Positions 29,900-37,937 of a stretch of DNA of 64,000 bases are shown here, piece by piece (the first letter of the stretch is position 1; each line of letters starts with the position of its first letter). The notes under the pieces are model-generated. The model worked only from the letters and a program-made list of their open reading frames with translations. It made no database searches and was not told the DNA's origin. Made by a program: the position numbers and the translations under genes. Origin of the DNA: Nitratiruptor sp. YY09-18. Its GTDB lineage: Bacteria > Campylobacterota > Campylobacteria > Campylobacterales > Nitratiruptoraceae. The stretch is taken from assembly GCF_016593235.1 (NCBI RefSeq), contig NZ_AP023065.1:1-64000 (forward strand). Direction: 5' to 3'.

Positions 29900-30226
29900 A
29901 TGAAAGCATTGGGAATTAGAGATTTACAAAAAAATCCATCGGAATTGACAAAGTTTTTGGAGAATAATGAATATACGCTTATCACAAAAAGAAATGCTCC
30001 TTTGGGAATAGCCATATCCTTTAACGATAGCATCATTACAAAAGGATTGAAAACCTCTTTACTTGTCAACGCTTACGAGGAAGGATTGATAAGCCTGGGT
30101 GAAGTAGCAAAAGCTTTGGATATATCAAAAAAAGAGGCTATGAAGCTGCTATCTATAAATGGAAAAAATGTGATCGATTACGATTTCAAAGAAGATTTGG
30201 AAAATTTAAAAGATATTGTGCAATGA
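29900..30226 (+). CDS. Antitoxin: PHD-like N-terminus with UPF0175 C-terminus
   Basis: The 108-residue protein begins MKALGIRDLQKNPSELTKFL, a Phd/YefM-type DNA-binding start. Its C-terminal half (EEGLISLGEVAKALDISKKEAM) matches UPF0175, a helix-turn-helix family often found beside DUF3368 toxins. ATG 29900 follows AAAGGA; the earlier in-frame ATG lies inside the operator. It overlaps the toxin gene by 4 bases. Confidence 0.8.
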   Translation: MKALGIRDLQKNPSELTKFLENNEYTLITKRNAPLGIAISFNDSIITKGLKTSLLVNAYEEGLISLGEVAKALDISKKEAMKLLSINGKNVIDYDFKEDLENLKDIVQ

Positions 30227-30675
30227 TCGTAGTAAGTGACAGCACCACATTGATTATTCTGTTCGATTTGGACAGATTGGATCTGCTGCAAAACATTTTT
30301 CAAAAAATCTATATTCTAAAAAAAGTATACGAAGAGATTACATATAAAGAAGATTTTTGCATACCAGAGTTCATAGAAACGGTGGAAGTTAACAAGAGTG
30401 ACATATTGGACTATTTGGAGTATTATCTTGATGAAGGAGAGAGTGAAGCGATAGCTTTGGCTTTGGAGAAAGATCTACCTTTGGTTATTGATGAGAAAAA
30501 AGGGAGAAAAATAGCTAAAAATCTTAATATCAAGATATTGGGGCTTCTTGGTATTGTCTATTTGAACATACAAAAGGGTTTCATCACCAAAAAAGAGGCA
30601 AAAGAGTTTTTGGAAACGGCCGTGAAAAATGGTTATAGGATTTCTGAAAAATTGATGCAGGAGGTATTGAAATAA
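30223..30675 (+). CDS. DUF3368 PIN-like toxin
   Basis: The 150-residue protein matches DUF3368, a PIN-domain-like family that forms toxin-antitoxin pairs with UPF0175. Acidic positions typical of PIN RNases are visible: VVSDSTTLI at the N-terminus, Glu in DEGESEAIALALE near 69, and VIDEKKGRKIA near 87. The likely activity is RNA cleavage when free of antitoxin. The start overlaps the antitoxin stop (ATGA). The decayed recombinase follows 12 bases later. Confidence 0.82.
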   Translation: MIVVSDSTTLIILFDLDRLDLLQNIFQKIYILKKVYEEITYKEDFCIPEFIETVEVNKSDILDYLEYYLDEGESEAIALALEKDLPLVIDEKKGRKIAKNLNIKILGLLGIVYLNIQKGFITKKEAKEFLETAVKNGYRISEKLMQEVLK

Positions 30676-30687
30676 AAAAGGATATAG

Positions 30688-31014
30688 ATGGCAAAATTCA
30701 AACTCGATATCTATCTTAATCAAAGACGCTGCAAAGATGAGTGTAAAGGTATTAATTGTATGGAAAAGAAGAGTGCCTTACAAGATATGTACTTGATAAA
30801 GAGATAAAGCGCTATTTGCACAATACCTAGGCATCAAAAAAGAAAAGTGCGGTATGCACATGTTAAGATATACCCACTCTACCTATTTTATTCGAGAACA
30901 AAGGATTCTGTTTTGTTGCAAGAGAGACTTTGGCATATCAATCCGCAGACAACCAGGCGATATATCCATTTAGAGGATGAGAAGATTAAAAGAAGTGTTG
31001 ATGCGCTGAGATGA
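30688..31014 (+). pseudogene. Decayed tyrosine recombinase (phage-type integrase) remnant
   Basis: ATG 30688 with AAAAGGA opens a 39-codon fragment (MAKFKLDIYLNQRR...) that ends at a stop. Further along, two different frames preserve integrase blocks: HMLRYTHSTYF (the HxLRH box) around 30850-30890, and LWHINPQTTRRYIHLED (the GH...Y box with the catalytic Tyr) around 30925-30980, ending at TGA 31012-31014. Most of the catalytic domain is deleted. This is a relic showing that the region was mobile. Confidence 0.75.
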
Positions 31015-31282
31015 GATTGATATACTACTCGCACATCAACTACTCCCCCGCCGAAAGGCGAGAGCTTGAAGGTATGAGCGCTAAAAATGATTGATGAAAT
31101 ATCAATATAAATGAGTTAACTCCAATAGATGTGAAAAATAAAATATATTTTGATGTAAATGGCAACCGTATTACGACAATATAAACAAAAATACATATAT
31201 TCCGAACAATATCCATTTTGTTGAATAGACATGCGAAAAATATTCGGATATTACAAAAATAAAATTCCCAGATTGTATCTTA
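31015..31282. other. Gene-poor AT-rich stretch
   Basis: I see no supportable gene on either strand. It may contain eroded coding fragments (a short frame NKIYFDVNGNRITTI around 31135-31182 recalls HigB-type toxins), but the similarity is too short to name. Confidence 0.4.
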
Positions 31283-31375
31283 TTAATGCAAATTAATTTT
31301 AAGTAAAATATTCCTCTCTTCCATTAATAATTCAATTTTTTTCAAAACCAGTTCTTGTTTTTCCAGAAAGTTCAT
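31283..31375 (-). CDS. Small ORF of 30 residues with strong ribosome site
   Basis: The frame runs from ATG 31375 to TAA 31283 and has an ideal AAAGGAGACAAT just upstream. The product (MNFLEKQELVLKKIELLMEE...) is a single charged amphipathic helix. It is divergent from the antitoxin gene at 31518, from which 142 bases of AT-rich DNA separate it. The family is unknown. A ribosome site this good rarely occurs by chance before an ORF in non-coding DNA, but translation is unproven. Confidence 0.4.
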   Translation of the reverse strand: MNFLEKQELVLKKIELLMEERNILLKINLH

Positions 31376-31517
31376 ATTGTCTCCTTTGTGCTTTTTATAT
31401 ATTCACAATGTATTCAGAATGGCTCATATATTAGTCCATATAAGGTATAGTATATGCCTCTTGACTGTTTGTAGAAATTACTTTATTATGTTATAAATTC
31501 TTAGCAAAAGGAGAAAA

Positions 31518-31865
31518 ATGATGAGAGTAACATCAGCAAACTCTTTTAAAACTTGCTATATAGCTGAAGTAAAAGAAGATATGGGACTGCTAACAGGAAG
31601 AGTACAAAGAAGAGGGGCCACTAGAAAGATAAAAGCTCCCGAAGAATATAAAAAATATATATCTCAGGCTATTAAAGAATTGCAAGCCAATGGGAAAAAA
31701 GCGACTTATAAAGAGATACAGCAAAAAGCTTTTGAGATATACCAGGAAGATAGAAAAAACAGCTTGATACAAAAGTATATGAATACGATAAAACCAAGTA
31801 AGGAACTTTCAAATGACAAAATAAAAATGCTTATAGAAGATGAGGAACTCATTTATGAAGATTAA
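31518..31865 (+). CDS. Probable antitoxin upstream of a PIN toxin
   Basis: The 115-residue protein is basic and helical, with RVTSANSFKTCYIAEVKED at the N-terminus, a Lys-rich middle and an acidic C-terminus (MLIEDEELIYED). I do not recognise a named antitoxin family. The antitoxin role is inferred from its 11-base overlap with the PIN gene and its small size. A GGAG site precedes the tandem ATGs. Confidence 0.55.
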   Translation: MMRVTSANSFKTCYIAEVKEDMGLLTGRVQRRGATRKIKAPEEYKKYISQAIKELQANGKKATYKEIQQKAFEIYQEDRKNSLIQKYMNTIKPSKELSNDKIKMLIEDEELIYED

Positions 31866-32310
31866 AGTCATGGTTGATACAAATGTTCTCATCTATACCT
31901 TTTTAGACATAGATATGCCTCAAAAGCAAAATATAAAAGAACTATTTGAAGCCAGCAACCGATTTCAATACGTAACAACAACGAGAATCATCGACGAAGT
32001 AATCTTTAAACTAGTAATTATAAGCAGCGGCAAAAAACTTAAACAACTTAAAAAAGATAGGGAGTTGTTGGAAAAACAGACCTCTATTATTACTATGATA
32101 AAAAATTTTTTAAAAGATTTCAACTTTAAAGTATATGAAATAAAAGAGAAACACTATTGGAAAATGATAGATATCATAAAAGAATACGGTTTGTTGGGCA
32201 ATGATGCTTTAACCATGGCTATCATGAAAGAAAACAATTTAAAATATGTAGCTACGTTTGACAATGACTTTGCAGATACGTATGTTGAGAATGTTCTCAT
32301 ATATGAATGA
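31855..32310 (+). CDS. PIN-domain toxin (VapC-like RNase)
   Basis: The 151-residue protein carries the PIN acidic quartet: VDTNVLIY near 7, Glu in RIIDEVIFKL near 47, GNDALTMAIM near 122, and FDNDFAD near 142. PIN toxins cleave RNA with Mg2+. It starts at ATG 31855 (MKIKVMVDTN), overlapping the putative antitoxin. A slightly earlier ATG (31840) is possible but would add residues before the core strand. Confidence 0.85.
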   Translation: MKIKVMVDTNVLIYTFLDIDMPQKQNIKELFEASNRFQYVTTTRIIDEVIFKLVIISSGKKLKQLKKDRELLEKQTSIITMIKNFLKDFNFKVYEIKEKHYWKMIDIIKEYGLLGNDALTMAIMKENNLKYVATFDNDFADTYVENVLIYE

Positions 32311-32349
32311 TATACAGAAGCAAAAAAATATAAATCGAAAAGGAGAAAA

Positions 32350-32574
32350 ATGGCAAAACAACATCATGTAGTACCAAATGGAGATAATGGATGGTGTGTA
32401 AAAACGGATAACGCTAAAAAAGCTAGTAGATGCTTTCTGCATAAAAAAGATGCTGTAAATTATGCAAGAGAACTTAGCAGAAAACAAAAAACGGAACTAG
32501 TGATACATAACAAAGATGGGAAGATCGCACAAAAGGATAGTCATGGCAACGACCCATACCCGCCAAAAGGATGA
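32350..32574 (+). CDS. DUF2188-family small protein
   Basis: The 74-residue protein matches DUF2188, with HHVVPNGDNGWCVKTDNA near the N-terminus, a helix with KKDAVNYARELSR near 37 and a C-terminal NDPYPPKG. The family has a small alpha/beta fold of unknown function and is often found in accessory DNA. A strong AAAAGGAG precedes the ATG. The next gene starts inside its 3' end. Confidence 0.85.
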   Translation: MAKQHHVVPNGDNGWCVKTDNAKKASRCFLHKKDAVNYARELSRKQKTELVIHNKDGKIAQKDSHGNDPYPPKG

Positions 32575-32959
32575 TATACTAGATATTAACTACTGTTTCA
32601 TTCCTATCTTCAAAGGTTTTAAAAATTGTGATCCTTATAATATTGTAAGTGAGAATACGCCAAAAATTCCGATAATCTATTGCAAGAATCCTCATACAAA
32701 ATTTGCTGTCAAAGTCGAGGAAAAGTATGAAGATTTTAATATCTCACCAGGAGATATACTGATTTTTAATAAAGCTAATGTAAAGGAAGGTATAGTTCAT
32801 TTCCTTGATAGAAAAACAAACATTTCTGGTCTCGGGTTGCTTAGTTTTAGAGGCATGGCGAAAATATATCTCGAACCTGGCTCATCTGAATATGCTGTTC
32901 CTTATGATGAGAGTGTGTTGATTGCTGGTTGCGTGCAAAAGATCTCTGTTGTTTTTTAA
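32543..32959 (+). CDS. Hypothetical protein with LexA/S24-like fold features
   Basis: The 138-residue protein has a pattern recalling the S24/LexA peptidase fold (FNISPGDILIFNKANVKEGI near 63). No Ser-Lys catalytic pair can be assigned, so activity is doubtful. ATG 32543 is chosen because AAAGGA lies five bases before it; the start overlaps DUF2188 by 32 bases. A role as a phage-type repressor C-domain is possible but weakly supported. Confidence 0.4.
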   Translation: MATTHTRQKDDILDINYCFIPIFKGFKNCDPYNIVSENTPKIPIIYCKNPHTKFAVKVEEKYEDFNISPGDILIFNKANVKEGIVHFLDRKTNISGLGLLSFRGMAKIYLEPGSSEYAVPYDESVLIAGCVQKISVVF

Positions 32960-33122
32960 ATACTTCAAAAATAAAAACAAAAATAAAATAATTCTATAAT
33001 CATGTTGAAAATGAAGGAATTCAAATGATTATAAAAGACAAATATTCTAAATTGAAAAATATAAATAGAATACTTGTAACTATCGCATTACAGTCAAGCA
33101 CCGTTTTGATCCAACTATACAG

Positions 33123-33644
33123 ATGTACGAAGATGTTTATCCTTTCAATTCTGATCAAAAACTTTACCTAATCAATGGAGAGTGGGTAAAAGCTACTTGT
33201 GGCGGTCATACCATTATGGGAGAAAACCATGATATTTCTACTTGGGATGGAAAAAAAGAAAATGAGTGTTATATGATTGATAATCCGCCTCAAGAAAAGA
33301 TAATAGCCAACAGTTATGAATTCAGACCAGGACATAACTATAGTGATTTTTTGTCTGAAGGATTAAAACCGCCTGTAGGTACAATCGATAATAGTACTGG
33401 GTGTGCTACGATTCATGTACCAGATGGATATCTAACTTTCTATCGATTGAAACATTCTAGTGGCAATAGCTGTGTACGTGATTACCAGTTTGGGTACAAA
33501 GAAGGGCAGATTTATACTTGCCTGCCTGCAAGTTATTTTGAAATGATTGGTTCTATTCGTATATTGGACTTTCTTCAACAGGCAAAATACAATGGTTTAA
33601 TTGATATTTGTGGAGGAACTAATTCTTCTTGGAGTAGAAAATGA
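33123..33644 (+). CDS. Hypothetical accessory protein, N-terminus uncertain
   Basis: The 173-residue product is unknown, rich in Gly, Tyr and Cys, with repeated acidic turns. The frame is open upstream to 33069 without a start. A different frame begins at ATG 33025 with a hydrophobic segment (RILVTIALQSSTVLIQLY), so a single-base frameshift may have split an exported protein. No good ribosome site precedes ATG 33123. It overlaps the ATG of the following small secreted protein region. Confidence 0.4.
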   Translation: MYEDVYPFNSDQKLYLINGEWVKATCGGHTIMGENHDISTWDGKKENECYMIDNPPQEKIIANSYEFRPGHNYSDFLSEGLKPPVGTIDNSTGCATIHVPDGYLTFYRLKHSSGNSCVRDYQFGYKEGQIYTCLPASYFEMIGSIRILDFLQQAKYNGLIDICGGTNSSWSRK

Positions 33645-33655
33645 AAGGAATTGTG

Positions 33656-33874
33656 ATGTTAAAAGCTATCATAATGCTTGTAATAATGAGCTTTGCTATT
33701 AATGCACAAACCGTTATAGCTCATATATCCAAAGGTGATATAACAGAATATGCTGTTAAATGTGATAATAATGTAACACGATTCATTCAAGAAAAGAATG
33801 GTGTCTATTATAGTGGAGGAACCGAGTTTAGCAGTTTACAGAAGGTAGTAAATAATATTTGTAAAAACAAATGA
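33656..33874 (+). CDS. Small exported protein of unknown function
   Basis: The 72-residue protein has a signal peptide (about 1-17, ending FAINA) and a mature part of about 55 residues with two Cys (KCDNN near 36 and NNICKNK at the end) that may form a disulfide. ATG 33656 is preferred because AAAGGA stands six bases before it. It follows the 33123 gene closely. The family is not recognised. Confidence 0.5.
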   Translation: MLKAIIMLVIMSFAINAQTVIAHISKGDITEYAVKCDNNVTRFIQEKNGVYYSGGTEFSSLQKVVNNICKNK

Positions 33875-34207
33875 AATTGTTTGTTTGACATTACTCTGAT
33901 ATTTAGTTGGTATTGTTCACTTTTTCCGTACATTCATAATACAATTACAAAAGAGTTGAGAGAGAGTCTATTCCTTGAAACTCTTTTATGATATTGTTTT
34001 TATTAATATTTGTAGAGTTGGGGAATCGATTCTTGGCATAGGGGAAGTAAGACTGGCTATCGCTGGCATCTCCGCTTGAAGCCAGAATCCCTGCCTTTTG
34101 CCCTCGGACTTTGTCCTGCGGGATTGTCGCTTCGCTCGGATGGCGTGGGGGGGTATGTCAAGGCGGATTTTTGGTAAAGAGAATAAGCAAAAATAAGACA
34201 ATCTTTT
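33875..34207. other. Intergenic region with a GC-rich island
   Basis: No gene is supported here. About 34060-34165 is much richer in GC than its surroundings and contains short inverted pieces (ggac/gtcc, tcccgc/gcggga). It may be a dispersed chromosomal repeat or a transfer-junction scar. The minus-strand frame through it has no ribosome site or recognisable fold. Confidence 0.4.
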
Positions 34208-35158
34208 TCATTGCATCTCTCCTAATGTAACGATATCGATATCGCATTTGTCACGAGTAGAGCTCATTATTCCACCACCACCTCCAAGCATATGCCCGCT
34301 CAAAGATGCATTAAACTGCCAGTAGGCTTTGACACGATCTTTAGTATTGAATATTTTTGGTTTTATATCTTCAAAAAAATCATTATTTATATAGGCATCT
34401 TCGATTTTTGTCCCTTTTTTAATCAGTTTATCTATAAAATATCCTTCACAATCCATAGCTCTGTCAAAAATTTCATAGGTTTTATTTTCATAAGCGTGCT
34501 TGGGATCATGTGTGATAATGTATTGAGAAGCTTTGGCATACTGCAAGGCAATTGCTGTTTTGGTTTTTGGGTATTTAGGATCGTTGGCATAGCGATGAAT
34601 GATCCATCGTTCTACATCGTCTCGAATCCCATTATGGTTAAAGTCAATTCCTTCGATAGTTTCATTGTTTTTTTTGGGGTCTGGTTCTGGTGGAAGTTTG
34701 AAGCCATTAATCACTTCCGGGACATAGAAACGATAAACAATAGGCTTAACGATCATCCCTTTTTTTAGTTTTTGTTTCATCAGGTGATGAAATCTTACTT
34801 CATAAAAACCTACTGCAAGAGGTTTATTTGGTTTGAACGTTATCGTATGAGTACTTTTGTCATATTTTATACTTCCCTGGACATACTTTTGTTTTATTGT
34901 CTTTCCAAAACCAAAAAAACCTTTTGTTTGTGTTAACTTTTTCAAAGTTACACCTCTTTTTGCAAAGAGAGGATAAAGCGGCTCAGTAAAAACTGCCTTG
35001 ATTGTCACATTTGCATCCACTTGCGTTGATGCAGGGGCTGGTTCGAGTGAAACGATGATGCTTTGATCCGTTCCCTTCTGTTTGGCTATATAGATTTGAT
35101 CAGCGAAAAGAATTCTGGCAAAAAGCAGTATGATAGGTAACAATTTTTTCATGGTCAT
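34208..35158 (-). CDS. Exported protein with Ig-like N-terminus and calcium-type loop
   Basis: The 316-residue protein has a signal peptide (about 1-20), a beta-rich region with a Big/Ig-like pattern (about 30-150), and a helical C-terminal region that begins with the loop DFNHNGIRDDVERWI near 177, which resembles a calcium-binding EF/dockerin loop. I do not recognise a named family. The start is either ATG 35158 or ATG 35152 and no ribosome site decides. Confidence 0.5.
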   Translation of the reverse strand: MTMKKLLPIILLFARILFADQIYIAKQKGTDQSIIVSLEPAPASTQVDANVTIKAVFTEPLYPLFAKRGVTLKKLTQTKGFFGFGKTIKQKYVQGSIKYDKSTHTITFKPNKPLAVGFYEVRFHHLMKQKLKKGMIVKPIVYRFYVPEVINGFKLPPEPDPKKNNETIEGIDFNHNGIRDDVERWIIHRYANDPKYPKTKTAIALQYAKASQYIITHDPKHAYENKTYEIFDRAMDCEGYFIDKLIKKGTKIEDAYINNDFFEDIKPKIFNTKDRVKAYWQFNASLSGHMLGGGGGIMSSTRDKCDIDIVTLGEMQ

Positions 35159-35211
35159 GCACTTATCATTTTTAATTCAAATTTCATAGTAAAAACAACC
35201 CTCAATGTGTC

Positions 35212-36651
35212 TTAATTTACTTCATAACGGCATAGGGCATCTTGTATAAAAGAAGGTAACATTTTCAACTTTTTACGTTTTTCAAGAAACTTCTTGCGCC
35301 TTTTTTTGGCCTTTTTCTCTAAAAATTCTACAAGATAGGCAAGAGCTTTATTTTTATGCTCTTGCTGTAGTTGCCGCAGATAATCAATTTGCACTACAAA
35401 ATCTTGATGCTCGCCGAGGATTGTCTGAAACTCTTTGGCTAAAGTTAGTGCTTTTTTAAAATAGCGAGGTTCTAAAATAGTCTGAAAAAGCTCTAATAGA
35501 TAGCGTAGCTTCTTGGCTTCTATACGCATTTTGTGAAAATCTTTTGGATATGATTTTTTGCTCAGATTTTTGCTCATTTTCTTTATTCTTTTTAGCTCTT
35601 TTTTGAGAAGTCTCTTGGCTGCGATAATGGCTGGCAAGTTGGCAATTTCAACTTTTTGGCAAAACTCAGCAAGATCAGCAAGCACTTTCTTAAAAGCTTC
35701 ACTATGCAAAAACTCATGCAGCTCTTTGTCGCTTTTTGCTTTTTGTTTTTGCAGCTCTTTTATAATCGCGTCCAAATGGTGCTCAAGATTTGGTGGGAGC
35801 TCTTTTTTATATTCTTCCATCCAGGCAAGTGCTACATCAATGTCGCGCGCTCTATTTGTCTGCTTCATAACATATGAGAGCTCTTTTTGTAAATCTTTTG
35901 GAACTGTATGGATATGTGAAAAAAGTGTTAAGTAGCTGCGTATTTTTCGCATTGCGATGCGAAGCTGATGGAGTCTTTCGCTATCTTGATCGCCAGCAAG
36001 GATTGCGTTTTTGTTATTGAGGATAATGTGCAAAAGAGCGTAGATAGTGGCTTTGAGCAGATAGGAGATATCGTGGTAGGGATGGAAATTGAGTATCACT
36101 TTTGCTTGGAGTCTATTTACTGCAGCACTCTTTGCATCTTCTAAAAGCTTAGTAAGATCAGCATCTATAATAGGCATTCCGTGAAGGGCCAAAGAAGCAT
36201 TAGTAAAATTTGGATTTTTGGTTACTTCATCAAGGATTATCTGTGCTATTTTTGGAGGTGGTGTGAACTCTTTTGCTTCTTGAAGGCTTGGAAACTCTAC
36301 TTCTAAAAAGGCTAAACCTCTAAGCTGATCTTTAAACCAGTCAAACTCATATATTCGTCCTTCAATTGTTGCTAGATAGCGAGTTTTGTGAATGATAGCA
36401 CCTTGGGCGTGCATGAATGCTTTTGCAAACTCCTCTTTTGTAATGAGATGCTCAATTTCTGTTCTCTCTATTCCCTCACCCTTTTTGATAGTTTTGTAAA
36501 AATGGCCATTGCGTTGACGATAGCGGATGTGATCTGGTGTATAAAACTGTACGATTTTGCTCTTCTGATAAGGGATGCCGAGGAATTTGAGGAGTCTTTT
36601 AGGATTACATGGAGGCAAGATATATTTGCGCTCGATCTCCTTTGATTCCAT
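35212..36651 (-). CDS. CYTH-CHAD domain protein
   Basis: The 479-residue protein has an N-terminal CYTH (triphosphate tunnel) domain with the EIERK signature at 5-9 and a C-terminal CHAD domain (about 195-470) of basic helices with conserved His (HQLRIAMRKIRSY near 229, FHKMRIEAKKLRYL near 369). CYTH proteins hydrolyse inorganic or organic triphosphates; CHAD domains bind polyphosphate. A polyphosphate-associated role is inferred. It stands alone on the minus strand. Confidence 0.9.
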   Translation of the reverse strand: MESKEIERKYILPPCNPKRLLKFLGIPYQKSKIVQFYTPDHIRYRQRNGHFYKTIKKGEGIERTEIEHLITKEEFAKAFMHAQGAIIHKTRYLATIEGRIYEFDWFKDQLRGLAFLEVEFPSLQEAKEFTPPPKIAQIILDEVTKNPNFTNASLALHGMPIIDADLTKLLEDAKSAAVNRLQAKVILNFHPYHDISYLLKATIYALLHIILNNKNAILAGDQDSERLHQLRIAMRKIRSYLTLFSHIHTVPKDLQKELSYVMKQTNRARDIDVALAWMEEYKKELPPNLEHHLDAIIKELQKQKAKSDKELHEFLHSEAFKKVLADLAEFCQKVEIANLPAIIAAKRLLKKELKRIKKMSKNLSKKSYPKDFHKMRIEAKKLRYLLELFQTILEPRYFKKALTLAKEFQTILGEHQDFVVQIDYLRQLQQEHKNKALAYLVEFLEKKAKKRRKKFLEKRKKLKMLPSFIQDALCRYEVN

Positions 36652-36695
36652 TTTGTGCTCTTTTTTTTATATTGTAACACAAAATGGAAAAGGAG

Positions 36696-37292
36696 TTATA
36701 CCTCTCCCACCTCCTCTTCAATTTCTCTGTTTGGAAGTAAAAAGGCTATGATTATGAGTGCAATGCCATAAGCAAAGATGAACCAGTCATGTCCTACAAG
36801 CTGAGCAAGAGTGAGCTTGCCAAAGTTTGGACCCATGATAGTTTTGAGATCAGGGTAGAGGTATGTAAAGAGTGCACCTGCCAAAAGTCCTCCTATGAGG
36901 CCTGTGAATACATCGATATTTCCTTCGCTGACTGCTACAGGTCCCGTTCCAGGGCAAAGACCCAAAATAGCCATACCTATGGCAAATAGTATACCACCAA
37001 TGATAAGTCCACCTAGAGTAATTGGTTTGATATGATAGTGAGCATAACCAAATTTTATCATGAAATATAGACCGATACTTGCTATACCAATGGTAAAAAA
37101 GAGCATTTTTGGTACTTTAAATCCATGAAGCATAGCAAAACCTGCAATTTTGTCGAAGGTGTCTACCCTGCTCCATTGAATGATAACTCCAAATACAATA
37201 CCGATAGCAATGATGAGCCAAATACTACCGTGATGTTGTGCTGCTACATATGCATATGTTTGGCGGAAAAATTCTATTATGTTGAAATTCAT
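36696..37292 (-). CDS. YeeE/YedE-family sulfur transporter, half 2
   Basis: The 198-residue protein has about five membrane helices and the conserved loop LGLCPGTGPVAVSEGN near 110, whose Cys is typical of YeeE/YedE (TsuA-like) thiosulfate or sulfur-compound channels. It is the downstream member of a two-gene pair, 9 bases after its partner, so the two halves may form one transporter. AAGGAG precedes the ATG. Confidence 0.85.
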   Translation of the reverse strand: MNFNIIEFFRQTYAYVAAQHHGSIWLIIAIGIVFGVIIQWSRVDTFDKIAGFAMLHGFKVPKMLFFTIGIASIGLYFMIKFGYAHYHIKPITLGGLIIGGILFAIGMAILGLCPGTGPVAVSEGNIDVFTGLIGGLLAGALFTYLYPDLKTIMGPNFGKLTLAQLVGHDWFIFAYGIALIIIAFLLPNREIEEEVGEV

Positions 37293-37301
37293 CTATACTC
37301 C

Positions 37302-37802
37302 TTAGAGGTTTTTATAAAAGAGACGGCCGGTAATTAAGAGTACAATAATAACAACGCCCCCAAAAATAAGCCCACTTACAGCTGTCTGGCTTGCTCCACT
37401 GAGGAAATGTCCGCTTGTACATCCACCAGCTAAACGTGCACCAAATACAACCAAAAATCCTCCTATAAAACTCCAAAAAAGACGTGAAACAGGAGAATTG
37501 TTTTTGTGTTTTTTCCATAGTGGCGGCAGAATACGAAATTTGAATGTTTTGGTGATAAAGATTGATGTCAAAAAACCACCGATAAGTACTCCAATGAGGA
37601 AGAAAACTTCCCAACTTCCACTATTTTTTATATGCTTGAAATATTCAGTATCTGTGAGACCAAAAAACCAAGCACCCATATACGCTATGCCTGTAGATGC
37701 TCCTATTGGTCTATTGGCTCCGTAGGTAGAAAATGTAAACCACAGAAGGAGTGCAAGTGCAATACCACCTGATATCCAACCAAGTCTTTTTGGTATATTC
37801 AT
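37302..37802 (-). CDS. YeeE/YedE-family sulfur transporter, half 1
   Basis: The 166-residue protein has about four membrane helices and the motif LAGGCTSGHFLSGASQ near 122, the first-half signature with the channel Cys of this family. It pairs with the gene after it. An organism with soxYZ and fccB would benefit from sulfur-compound transport; thiosulfate as substrate is inference from characterised TsuA. Two hydrophobic N-terminal helices flank a periplasmic loop. Confidence 0.85.
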   Translation of the reverse strand: MNIPKRLGWISGGIALALLLWFTFSTYGANRPIGASTGIAYMGAWFFGLTDTEYFKHIKNSGSWEVFFLIGVLIGGFLTSIFITKTFKFRILPPLWKKHKNNSPVSRLFWSFIGGFLVVFGARLAGGCTSGHFLSGASQTAVSGLIFGGVVIIVLLITGRLFYKNL

Positions 37803-37917
37803 AATAAATCCTTATGAAAAAAATTTTACGAAATTATAATAAAAGTGTGTATCAGAAGTAAAATATATGGAGTTTAATGATTAATTCAGTTTGATTGAAT
37901 GATAGAAGTGAGGTTCT

Positions 37918-37933
37918 TCGCCCAAGAGGGCGA
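37918..37933 (-). terminator. Hairpin after pckA
   Basis: TCGCCC and GGGCGA form a 6-bp GC-only-rich stem with a four-base loop, 4 bases beyond the pckA stop on the minus strand. There is no U-run, so it is a candidate terminator or 3'-end stabiliser. Confidence 0.45.
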
Positions 37934-37937
37934 GTGA

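Noticed and set aside
29692-30069. Minus-strand frame of 125 codons across the antitoxin start
   Set aside because: It is antisense to a well-supported antitoxin gene and has no ribosome site; only its last 31 codons lie in free DNA.
31135-31182. Short peptide resembling a HigB toxin fragment
   Set aside because: About 16 residues of weak likeness, with stops on both sides; too little to annotate.
33986-34201. Minus-strand frame of 71 codons in the GC-rich gap
   Set aside because: Follows base composition only; no ribosome site, signal or fold pattern.
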